A stretch of DNA of 64,000 bases from CAZUZS01 sp964624795 (GTDB lineage Bacteria; Calditrichota; Calditrichia; RBG-13-44-9): NCBI GenBank assembly GCA_964624795.1, contig CAZUZS010000012.1, forward strand, positions 16,632-80,631. The letters run 5' to 3'. Position 1 is the stretch's first letter; each line of letters begins with the position of its first letter. Both the position numbers and the translations under genes were made by a program. This document shows positions 43,170 through 51,394 of the stretch, piece by piece. Under the pieces are notes generated by a model. That model searched no databases. It had not been told where the DNA came from and saw only the letters and a list, made by a program, of their open reading frames with translations.

Positions 43170-44447
43170 ATGCCGACATTCAGAAAAATCCTTGCCGCGG
43201 TATGCCTGTGTATGGCAATGCCTGCTTTCCTGATTGCCGATTCTGATCTTTCGATCGGCGGTTACTACAAGAGTTTTTTTACCGCTCTTCGCTACCCGGA
43301 AATTAAGAATGCAACGCTTTACACTTTAAGCCAGCGACCGGCCATAGGATTGGTAAACAATCGTCTTCGCCTCCATGTAACGCATAAACCGGCATCCTCG
43401 ATTTCGATGCAGGCGGCTTATGATATTTCTCCCCGGGTGCAGGATCCTTCTCTCTTTGAATCTTCTCCATTTGTAACAAACGCCGATACCAACGGCTACC
43501 GCTTCGACGACCTCAGCAGACGCCTTTATCCCGCACCGGACGAAACGGCTGGCAGTTTCGGGATTTTCCAAAACCTGGACCGGGCTTTCGTGGACCTTAA
43601 ACCGCCCTTCGCCGATATTATAATCGGCAGGCAGGCAATTGCGTGGGGCAGCGCACGCGTCATCAATCCCACAGACATTATCGCTCCCTTTACATTCGAG
43701 GACCTTGATACCGAAGACCGTCTTGGAGTGGATGCCGTCCGTATTCGTGTTCCTATAGGCATAATGGGCGAATTCGATGCAGGTTACGTTTTTGGAAAAG
43801 ATTTTAAATTCAAACGAAGTGCTTTTTTTACCCGCACAAAATTTTATGCTTTAAAAACTGATCTTACTTTGATGGCGATTGGTTTTCGGGACAACCTGCT
43901 GGTCGGGGTGGATGTCGCGCGCTCCATTGGCGGTGCGGGTTTCTGGTTCGAAGCCGGTTACACTTTTGTAAATGCGTTGGTGGATTACGAGACAGGGGAA
44001 AATTATAATTATTTTCGTGCTTCTACAGGTTTGGATTACAGCTTCACCGGCAAAACATACGGCTTTGTCGAATATCATTTCAACGGGGCGGGTACCGAGC
44101 ACCCCGAGGATTATTTGACAAATTTTTCCCACCCGGCTTACACCAAAGGGAACGATTACCTGCTTGGCAAGCACTACCTCGCGCCGGGAATGACCTACCA
44201 GGTCACCCCGCTCATTACTTTTTCCGGGCAGGCGCTAATCAACATTACCGATCCTTCGCTTTTCATAACGCCACAACTGGATTACAATATTTCGGAAAAT
44301 GTTTACATTGCAGGCGGCGCGTTTATTGGTGTAGGAAAAAGTCCGGAATATTCGGTTGTTCAGGGAAGATTTCCAATGCTCCACTACCGGTCGGAATTTG
44401 GGGGCTACCCTAATATCTATTTTACTTCGTTCCGAATCTATTTTTAA
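43170..44447 (+). CDS. predicted outer-membrane beta-barrel protein (DUF1302-like)
   Basis: A 425-residue secreted protein with a signal peptide (ILAAVCLCMAMPAFLIAD). The mature part alternates short polar/aromatic strands and ends YFTSFRIYF, with a terminal Phe, as expected of an outer-membrane barrel. Inside, IIGRQAIAWGSARVINPTDI recalls the DUF1302 family, which is often next to LolA-like proteins and RND transporters. It lies 80 bases after the ATPase and probably completes the operon as its outer-membrane partner. Substrate unknown. Confidence 0.75.
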   Translation: MPTFRKILAAVCLCMAMPAFLIADSDLSIGGYYKSFFTALRYPEIKNATLYTLSQRPAIGLVNNRLRLHVTHKPASSISMQAAYDISPRVQDPSLFESSPFVTNADTNGYRFDDLSRRLYPAPDETAGSFGIFQNLDRAFVDLKPPFADIIIGRQAIAWGSARVINPTDIIAPFTFEDLDTEDRLGVDAVRIRVPIGIMGEFDAGYVFGKDFKFKRSAFFTRTKFYALKTDLTLMAIGFRDNLLVGVDVARSIGGAGFWFEAGYTFVNALVDYETGENYNYFRASTGLDYSFTGKTYGFVEYHFNGAGTEHPEDYLTNFSHPAYTKGNDYLLGKHYLAPGMTYQVTPLITFSGQALINITDPSLFITPQLDYNISENVYIAGGAFIGVGKSPEYSVVQGRFPMLHYRSEFGGYPNIYFTSFRIYF

Positions 44448-44456
44448 CGGCGGCTA

Positions 44457-45959
44457 CTAAGTGCGGCCGTAGATTTCTGTCATTTGCCGCAGATTATCGA
44501 TAATCTCACGGGTAATCTGCTTCTCTTCCAAACGCCATTTCCAATTTCCGTTGGCTGTGCCCGGGCGATTCATTTTTGCATCAGATCCCAGCCCGATAAT
44601 ATCCTGCATGGGCAGCATCACCATCTTCGCCACCGACATCATGGCCATTCTCACAAATTCCCAGTGCACCTCATTCTCCGAAAATTCCCTGCCCAGGTAT
44701 CTGAAAAGCCGCTTTGTCGTCTCTTCGTCTGCCTCTTCCAGGAACCACCCTTTGGCAGTATTATTATCGTGCGTTCCGGTATAGACCAGGCAGTTCGGCA
44801 CATGGTTGTGGGGTGCATACGGATTGCCAGGCAGACTGTGGTCGAAGGCAAACAACAGGATCCTCATTCCCGGAAAACCAAATTGTTGAATAATTTCCCG
44901 GACATCCGGAGTAATCACTCCCAAATCCTCCGCGATAATGGTAGAATCGGGGAAATGCCGGAGCAGGGTTGTAAAAAAATCTTCCGCCGGCGCCTTTACC
45001 CAGGTACCGTTAATTGCCGTTTTTTCGGTGGCCGGCACTTCCCAATACGCCATAAATCCCCGGAAATGATCGATGCGCACCATGTCGAAATGCGCAAAAT
45101 TGTGTTTCATGCGCCGCATCCACCAGACATACTTGCGCTGTTGCATCAGATCCCAGCGATACACCGGATTGCCCCAAAGCTGGCCGGTGGCGCTGAAGTA
45201 GTCCGGCGGCACGCCTGCAACATGCGAAGGCTGCTTTTTTTCATTCAACTTAAAGATTTCTGGATTCATCCAGACATCCGCGCTGTCGTAGCTCACATAG
45301 TAGGGCAGATCGCCCATTATCCGGATGTTCCGGTCGTTACAGTATTTCTTCAGATACCCCCACTGCCGGAAAAAGAGGAATTGCAGGAATTTCTCATACC
45401 CAATTTCCTCGCTCAGTTTTTCACTCCACGATTCCAGAGCCTGCGGCTGCCGGTCCCTGAGTTGGGCAGGCCATTTATTCCAAACTTGCTTCTGGAAATG
45501 AGACTTTAACGCCTTAAAAAATGTATAATCGTCCAGCCAGTCGGCATTTATCGCGCAGAATTGTTTGTAGGCGCTGTCAAACTCCTCACTATTCGTAGTA
45601 AAATTCCGATAAGCAATCCTGAAAAGTTTGTCCTTAAAATCAATAACCCCGTCAAAATCGGCCCGCTGCGGGAGGAATTCCGGTGAATTCCGAAGGTCGG
45701 ATTCATCCAACAGCCCATCCTTGCATAGCAGATCGGGACTTATTAAGAGCGGATTGCCGGCAAACGCAGAAGAACTGGTGTAAGGAGAATTTCCTGTTCC
45801 CGGATCGGTCGGATTAAGCGGCAGGACTTGCCAATAGCTCTGCCGTGTCTCCGCCAAAAAATTGGCAAACCGATAAGCTCCCGGCCCCAGGTCGCCGATC
45901 CCGTAGGGCGAGGGAAGGGATGTGATATGGAGTAGAATTCCGCTGCCTCTGTCACTCAT
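44457..45959 (-). CDS. malQ: 4-alpha-glucanotransferase (amylomaltase)
   Basis: A 500-residue GH77 enzyme that transfers maltooligosaccharide units between alpha-1,4-glucans and releases glucose. Catalytic residues by motif are nucleophile D297 (MVRIDHFRGF), acid/base E344 (IIAEDLGVI) and transition-state Asp D398 (YTGTHDNNT). The start matches HITSLPSPYGIGDLGPGAY. GGAGAAAA lies before the ATG. It faces the beta-barrel gene with only nine bases between the two stop codons. It fits the glucan/trehalose genes further along this strand. Confidence 0.97.
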   Translation of the reverse strand: MSDRGSGILLHITSLPSPYGIGDLGPGAYRFANFLAETRQSYWQVLPLNPTDPGTGNSPYTSSSAFAGNPLLISPDLLCKDGLLDESDLRNSPEFLPQRADFDGVIDFKDKLFRIAYRNFTTNSEEFDSAYKQFCAINADWLDDYTFFKALKSHFQKQVWNKWPAQLRDRQPQALESWSEKLSEEIGYEKFLQFLFFRQWGYLKKYCNDRNIRIMGDLPYYVSYDSADVWMNPEIFKLNEKKQPSHVAGVPPDYFSATGQLWGNPVYRWDLMQQRKYVWWMRRMKHNFAHFDMVRIDHFRGFMAYWEVPATEKTAINGTWVKAPAEDFFTTLLRHFPDSTIIAEDLGVITPDVREIIQQFGFPGMRILLFAFDHSLPGNPYAPHNHVPNCLVYTGTHDNNTAKGWFLEEADEETTKRLFRYLGREFSENEVHWEFVRMAMMSVAKMVMLPMQDIIGLGSDAKMNRPGTANGNWKWRLEEKQITREIIDNLRQMTEIYGRT

Positions 45960-46379
45960 CTATTTTTCTCCTGTGGAACATTTTGCCAAACAACCCTAGT
46001 ACTACTGATTCCGATTGCCGGAAACAAGCAACACCTATTTTAATATTTGGTTTTCTTCTTTTTTGAGAGCCCGGCACGCTTCAGCCGTGGCTCCACACGG
46101 AAGAATTTGAGCCTTCAATTAACTAATTAAAATGGGAGAACGCAACGGATTTTACCCAATTATTTCCAGGGGATCAATCAGGGTTCACAATTTGCTTAAC
46201 AGCCGGTCCGGAGAATCAGGCCTTATTTTGGCCCGTTAAGCAGTTCTTTTGCTGCAAAAAGGAAACGCCGGTTCCAGCTATTCCGCCTCTAAAAAGGGGC
46301 TTATTCGAATATTAGATATGCAAAGGCCGGATATGAATTCCATGCCGGATATTATCCGCAACGTTGCAACCGGAAATTA
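45960..46379. other. intergenic region upstream of malQ
   Basis: 420 bases with no supported gene. CTTAAC (46195-46200) pairs with GTTAAG (46235-46240) around smaller CCGG-T-CCGG and GGCC-TTATTTT-GGCC hairpins, a compact branched structure of unknown meaning. It would also contain the malQ promoter and the otsA 3' end. Confidence 0.35.
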
Positions 46380-47882
46380 TCACTCCCGGTTCTCATCCTC
46401 CTCGAACGGGGCATAATCATCCAGCACCGGAAAATTGTCCAGATTTTTTGCTATTGCCGCCTGGAGGAAAGAATCCACCCACCAGAAAATATTGTATTTC
46501 TGAACATTCTGCCGCATTTTTGACATGCGAAATCTTCTCTCGTTTTCATCCATGCGGAAAGCCTGGTAAATCGCTTTGGCCACTCCCTCGTTGTCATATG
46601 GATTGACGAGCACTGCATATTTCTTGAACTGTGCCACTGTTCCGGCAAACTCACTCATAATCAGCACCCCGTTCTCCTCCAAGTTTGCCGCACAGTATTC
46701 CTTTGAAATCAAATTCATTCCGTCTTTAAGGGGAGTGACAAGTGCAATCTCGGACGTGCGGTAATAAGCAACCAGTTCCCGGCGATCCAAACTTCTAAAA
46801 ATATAATGGATGGGTACCCAACCGGAACGGGTGAACTCACCGTTTATCTGCCCCACCAATCGCTCGATTTCAATCTTGAGACTGGCATACATGGGGATGT
46901 CCCGGCGGCTCGGCACTACGACCTGAAACAGCGTCACATTTTGGTGCAGGTCCGGATACTGTTTCAGGGCAATTCGAAACGCCTTCAATCTTTCCAGGAT
47001 GCCTTTTGTGTAATCCAGACGGTCCACACCCAGAATAATCTTTTGTTCAGCAAAATCCTCATGAATGTACCAAGCTTTTTTTGCGACTTCCTCTGTGGCT
47101 GCCAACTTGGAGAACTCCTCAAAATCGATGCTGATCGGGAAAGTTCCGATCCGGATTTCACGATCCCCGATTTCGAGTTTGAAAACCTGTCCTTTGCCAA
47201 TTCCGCGGGTGTCGTTCACAAAGGAACGAATGCACTGCACAAAATTGCGCCGATCCCGAAGCGTCTGAAATCCTATCAGGTCGTACTCCAACAAATAGTT
47301 CAGTAGCTGGTAGCGCCATGGCAGGCGCACAAAAATATCGGGAGGAGGAAACGGGATGTGAAGGAAAAATGCCAGACGGGATTTTACTCCCATTTTTCTC
47401 AATTCGGTGGCTACATTAATCAAATGGTAATCGTGTACCCAAATAAAGTCGCTACTCCTGTTATTGGTGGCAATTACCGCAGCGAATCTCCGATTAACCT
47501 TCTGGTATGCCGCCCAGTATTCCGGGTCGAAATTGCAGTGGGAAATGAAATCGTGAAAAAGCGGCCAGAGCACCTCATTTGAAAAACCCTTGTAATATTT
47601 TTCGACCTCTTCTTCGCTTAGATTAACCGGCTTCAGGTTATAACCTAAATCTTTTGATTCGCCTGCCAGCAATTTCTCGGTATTTACTGAATCTTCGGAC
47701 TTGTTTCCTGCCCACCCGATCCAGACACCACCACGATTACGGAGCACCGGCGCCATTGCAGTGACGAGCCCGCCGGAGCCGGATTCGATGTGCCACCCGC
47801 CGTTTTTCGATTTTGCCAGAACCACCGGTAATCGGTTGGACACAATGATCAGGCGATTCCCATTTTGGGCTTGATGTTCCAT
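46380..47882 (-). CDS. otsA: alpha,alpha-trehalose-phosphate synthase (UDP/ADP-glucose forming)
   Basis: A 500-residue GT20 enzyme making trehalose-6-phosphate from an activated glucose and glucose-6-phosphate. Motifs are SGSGGLVTAMAPVL near the start, IWVHDYHLINVATELRKMG (H and D contacts), FFLHIPFPPPDIF, GVDRLDYTKGILERLKAF and the C-terminal nucleotide-sugar site ALVTPLKDGMNLISKEYCAA. No phosphatase (otsB) domain is fused or found nearby. AGGA lies before the ATG at 47882, 18 bases after the MscS gene. It belongs to a four-gene unit with mscS, treT and a DUF5752 gene. Confidence 0.95.
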   Translation of the reverse strand: MEHQAQNGNRLIIVSNRLPVVLAKSKNGGWHIESGSGGLVTAMAPVLRNRGGVWIGWAGNKSEDSVNTEKLLAGESKDLGYNLKPVNLSEEEVEKYYKGFSNEVLWPLFHDFISHCNFDPEYWAAYQKVNRRFAAVIATNNRSSDFIWVHDYHLINVATELRKMGVKSRLAFFLHIPFPPPDIFVRLPWRYQLLNYLLEYDLIGFQTLRDRRNFVQCIRSFVNDTRGIGKGQVFKLEIGDREIRIGTFPISIDFEEFSKLAATEEVAKKAWYIHEDFAEQKIILGVDRLDYTKGILERLKAFRIALKQYPDLHQNVTLFQVVVPSRRDIPMYASLKIEIERLVGQINGEFTRSGWVPIHYIFRSLDRRELVAYYRTSEIALVTPLKDGMNLISKEYCAANLEENGVLIMSEFAGTVAQFKKYAVLVNPYDNEGVAKAIYQAFRMDENERRFRMSKMRQNVQKYNIFWWVDSFLQAAIAKNLDNFPVLDDYAPFEEDENRE

Positions 47883-47900
47883 TTTATTCCTGGCGTAATA

Positions 47901-48974
47901 TTATGATTGCGGGATTGAGCTTCCACCCTCATTGTTCAAAAACAGCGTTTGAGACGGATAGGCGAACTCAATTCCCTCTTTTTCGAACCGGCGGTAAATC
48001 TGCAAATTAATGGCCTGATGTATATCCATGTACAGATTATAGTCGGCATCCTTTACCCAGTAAACTGTTTCAAAATTCAGGGAAAAGTCCCCAAACTCCT
48101 TGAAGTGGGAGCGATCAAATCGGGTGTTTTCCTGCGATTCAACAATTTCCCTGATAATTTTCGGGATCAGTTCCAGCTTTTCTGGCGGGGTTTGGTAAAT
48201 TACGCCAATACCAAAGAGAACCCGCCTTTCGTACATCCGTTTGTAATTCCGGATCCGGCTCTTTAACAGGTCGTTGTTTGAAAAAACAAGCTGTTCACCG
48301 GAAAGGCTGCGAATGCGCGTGGTTTTGAGACCGATGTGTTCCACCGCCCCCAAATAGTCATCCACAATGATGAAATCCCCAATAACGAAAGGCTTGTCTA
48401 AAACGATGGAAAGAGAAGCAAACAGGTCTCCCAGAATATTCTGCATAGCCAGCGCAATTGCAACACCCCCTATGCCCAGGCCGGCAACCAATGCCGTAAT
48501 GTCAACCCCCAAATTATCCAGGGCTAGCAGCGCAATGATCGACCACAGGGCTATTTGCAGCATGAACCCCAGCGCCGAAAAGGTTGTTATGCTGGCGGCA
48601 TCCATTCCCTCTTTCTTTTTTTTGTAACGGCCAATCCAGTAAGTAATGATTCCGGATCCCCAAATTGCGCCCTGAATCAGCAAGGCAATTATGGCGATCT
48701 TGGTGATTAGTTGCTCTATATTCGGCGGCAGCGTGAGAATTAGCGTGCTAAAATAGATGGCAATAAAAAATAAAAAGAAAAATTTGATTTTATCAAGGAG
48801 GTCGGCAACAAGGTCATCTATGTCCGTGGAGGTTTTTTTTGCCAGGCTCATTACCCGTTTATAAATTACGCGAAAGCTGATTCTCAGTGCGGTGAGAACA
48901 ATTATAAAGAGGAGGATGGCATAGAGCCACTTGTCAACGGTATTATGATAAAATTCAGTTTGAAAAAATTCCAT
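47901..48974 (-). CDS. MscS-family mechanosensitive channel within the trehalose gene block
   Basis: A 357-residue channel protein with four to five helices before the MscS core. The pore helix reads DITALVAGLGIGGVAIALAM, followed by DKPFVIGDFIIVDDYLGAVE and the beta domain. The C-terminal domain includes NLQIYRRFEKEGIEFAYPSQ. It is longer than the other MscS homologue in this window and has the extra N-terminal helices seen in YbdG/YnaI-like channels. GAGGAG lies before the ATG. It is closely linked to otsA (18 bases downstream) and treT (40 bases upstream). Confidence 0.95.
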   Translation of the reverse strand: MEFFQTEFYHNTVDKWLYAILLFIIVLTALRISFRVIYKRVMSLAKKTSTDIDDLVADLLDKIKFFFLFFIAIYFSTLILTLPPNIEQLITKIAIIALLIQGAIWGSGIITYWIGRYKKKKEGMDAASITTFSALGFMLQIALWSIIALLALDNLGVDITALVAGLGIGGVAIALAMQNILGDLFASLSIVLDKPFVIGDFIIVDDYLGAVEHIGLKTTRIRSLSGEQLVFSNNDLLKSRIRNYKRMYERRVLFGIGVIYQTPPEKLELIPKIIREIVESQENTRFDRSHFKEFGDFSLNFETVYWVKDADYNLYMDIHQAINLQIYRRFEKEGIEFAYPSQTLFLNNEGGSSIPQS

Positions 48975-49014
48975 TAAGTCTCCTCAACAATCGTGATTTT
49001 CGGATCGGGCTTTG

Positions 49015-50268
49015 TTAGTCCAGCAAGATTCTATCGGTGCTGTTGTAAAGCAACGCATAAATAAGTGTAAGATATTCCCGCAGGTGCCGGGTAATAAGGA
49101 AATTTTGTCTCACAAATTCTTTTGCCTTGTCTCCCATTTCTGCCAACTTGTCGCTGTTGTGCAGCAAGTACCGGATACGAAGCGCGGCGCCTTCCGGCGT
49201 GTTTACCAGAAAACCGGTGTGGTGGTTGATGACCTGTATGCGGATGCCGCCGGTGTCGCCGCCAATCACCGGTTTGTTTTTCCACATGGCCTCCGTGACC
49301 GTTAGCCCAAAGCCTTCCCGAACCGACTTTTGCAGAACAATATCTGAAACTCGCTGCAAAGCGTTGATGGTGCGGTGGGCGTCACTGGGAAGCAAAAGGA
49401 TATGAACATCCGGATCGTCCTCAGCCGCCAATCGCACTTCGTTCAAAACGGCCTCGCCTTCCGGGTCATCCGATGCGCCACCCCCCGCCAGGACCAGTTG
49501 AAGTGTTGGAACGAACTTTTTTGCCAGTTTGTATGCCTGTATTACCCCTATGGGATCCTTGAAACGGTCGTAGCGGGAGACTTGAAGGATCATGGGTTCG
49601 CGGGGACGGATATTAAAGCGATTATAAACCTCACGGATTTCCGATTTCTCGAGATCGACATTTTTGTCATGCAGCGGATCGATGCTGGGTGCAATTAAAT
49701 AGACGGAATGCGGAAGCTGCTGCGCGAACGAAGAGAGTGAGAAGATACTGGCATCGTAGCCGGAAACAAAATTCCGCAGGTATTTCCACACCGGGCGGAA
49801 GGGTTTGCTAACATCGATATGGCAGCGCCAGACCCATTTCCCTTTTCTTTCCGGAAAATGACGAATCAGGGCCGCCGGTTGCGGATCATGGATAAAGACA
49901 ACATCGGCTTCCTCCAAAACCGGCCTGAGGGTTTCCGCGGTTTTTGCATTGGTTTCTTCGTACGCGCGAAGCTGGCTTTCCGGTATGTTCACATGGTTCC
50001 CCTGCATGGCATTATGAAAGCCCTTCGTGCATTGATAAAATACCTGCTCACCGGTTATTACCTCCCAGGAGGTCTGGATGCCAAGCTCTTGCATCAGGGG
50101 CACCATCTTGTGCAAAATTTCCGCAACCCCGCCGCCAATACGCGTTGAATTCACATGCACAACCCGCAATCCGTTGAGCGGCTGTGCTAACTGGCGCAAG
50201 TGTTCAATTACATCCTGGCCGGTGACCGCCGCGTATTTATCAAGCAAATTTCCATTTATCTCATTCAT
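49015..50268 (-). CDS. treT: trehalose glycosyltransferring synthase-like glycosyltransferase
   Basis: A 417-residue GT4 enzyme. VVHVNSTRIGGGVAEILHKM (residues 36-55) is the hallmark N-terminal segment of TreT, which joins an ADP- or UDP-glucose to glucose to give trehalose directly. Further support comes from WRCHIDVSKPFRPVWKYLRN, the nucleotide-sugar site VSRYDRFKDPIGVIQAYKLA and the EX7E region REGFGLTVTEAMWKNKPVIG. TreT and OtsA in one unit give two independent trehalose routes. The ATG overlaps the DUF5752 stop by four bases. Confidence 0.88.
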   Translation of the reverse strand: MNEINGNLLDKYAAVTGQDVIEHLRQLAQPLNGLRVVHVNSTRIGGGVAEILHKMVPLMQELGIQTSWEVITGEQVFYQCTKGFHNAMQGNHVNIPESQLRAYEETNAKTAETLRPVLEEADVVFIHDPQPAALIRHFPERKGKWVWRCHIDVSKPFRPVWKYLRNFVSGYDASIFSLSSFAQQLPHSVYLIAPSIDPLHDKNVDLEKSEIREVYNRFNIRPREPMILQVSRYDRFKDPIGVIQAYKLAKKFVPTLQLVLAGGGASDDPEGEAVLNEVRLAAEDDPDVHILLLPSDAHRTINALQRVSDIVLQKSVREGFGLTVTEAMWKNKPVIGGDTGGIRIQVINHHTGFLVNTPEGAALRIRYLLHNSDKLAEMGDKAKEFVRQNFLITRHLREYLTLIYALLYNSTDRILLD

Positions 50269-50942
50269 GCCTTAGCCTTCCTGAAAAACTTTTCGAATAG
50301 TTTTGCCAGTTCATTTCTCAGATTGACGAGCGTCGAAAAGTAAGCATCGATCTCGTTTATACCTTGGCGCAGCTTCTCGTACTCTTCGCCAAAATTAAGC
50401 AGCCAATTCTGGAAATCATCAATTGAGTTCGGATTACGCCGTTTCGCATCGATAAAGTGAAAGAAAATTGTTCCAACCGACATTTGGGGAATGATTTCAA
50501 CAAACTCCATCGGCTGGTTTACTGTATGGTTTGTGCTAAAAACGACGGTCTGCGAGCGGATAAATTCAAACTGGTTGCCGCTGGGAGCCCATATCGGGTA
50601 ATCCAATTCATCCTGGCGTTCCTCAAGAACTTCGATCAACTCCTGTCGCAGGGCATCCAGATCTTCGAAATCAACCGGATCGATGACAGCCAGGCGCTCC
50701 GCCAACACTTTGTCGTGAAGGGCATGAGCGACCCAACCGGCAAAATCATTATGAAATTCAGGATCATCGAAGCGGGGACGCAACAGCCCGCCCCAAAAAT
50801 GGTAGTAGATGCTGTCGGTGCTGATGGAATTCAAAATTGTGCTCAACTCCCGTAAATTTTGCGCGCGCTGGCCGGTTGCGATTGCAATCAAAGCACAGTC
50901 TTTTATTTCGAATGGGGCAAAAGATATGTCATCTGAATTCAT
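50265..50942 (-). CDS. DUF5752-family protein coupled to treT
   Basis: A 225-residue soluble protein that I match by pattern to DUF5752: FEIKDCALIAIATGQRAQNL, STILNSISTDSIYYHFWGGL and FHNDFAGWVAHALHDKVLAE. Its function is unknown, but the family is commonly found with trehalose or alpha-glucan glycosyltransferases. Alternating short helices and no cofactor motif suggest a regulatory or scaffolding role; that is inference. The ATG at 50942 has GAGGAG upstream. Its stop overlaps the treT start (ATGA), so the two proteins are made together. Confidence 0.8.
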   Translation of the reverse strand: MNSDDISFAPFEIKDCALIAIATGQRAQNLRELSTILNSISTDSIYYHFWGGLLRPRFDDPEFHNDFAGWVAHALHDKVLAERLAVIDPVDFEDLDALRQELIEVLEERQDELDYPIWAPSGNQFEFIRSQTVVFSTNHTVNQPMEFVEIIPQMSVGTIFFHFIDAKRRNPNSIDDFQNWLLNFGEEYEKLRQGINEIDAYFSTLVNLRNELAKLFEKFFRKAKA

Positions 50943-51394
50943 ATCACTCCTCAAAATATGCGTCAATGAGACTAATTAAAGGGCAATCCCCCCTTATTTC
51001 CAATCCTAACTTAATGCAAACAAACATTTTAAGCAAGTTTAAATTGGCCCTCAACCATTTCCTGAGCGGATTGCCTTTCGGTGATGGCCTATTTCCTCGT
51101 ACATACATAAACAAACCATGATATGTAAACCCGAAACCACAATTTTGTTTCATATTACGGTGAGACGCCGGTTGGCCAGCCCCGCCTATGGTTAATCCCG
51201 GCCTGCTTTTAAAGGCACGCAGTTCAAGCGCCGGGAAAGATAAACCGATATAATTGATTATAATATGATGAAGCAAATCATATAAGCTATTATCGGCCCA
51301 ATTCCTTAATTGCCTAAATCGGTTTGCAGGAGGGAGATTGCCTCAGGAGGCTGAACTTGCTGTGATGTATGATGAACAGCCGGTATCCTGGGGC
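50943..51394. other. intergenic region upstream of the trehalose block
   Basis: 452 bases with no gene. It should contain the promoter of the DUF5752-treT-mscS-otsA unit and the 3' end of the histidine-kinase gene. No terminator with a T-run was recognised after the kinase stop. Confidence 0.4.
51008..51036 (-). promoter_or_regulatory. candidate sigma-70-like promoter for the trehalose block
   Basis: On the minus strand TTGCTT (51031-51036) and TAAGTT (51008-51013) are separated by 17 bases, about 65 bases before the DUF5752 start. Both boxes are imperfect, so this is only a candidate. Confidence 0.3.

Noticed and set aside
44484..45509. 341-codon plus-strand frame opposite malQ
   Set aside because: Antisense shadow of a GH77 gene with all catalytic residues.
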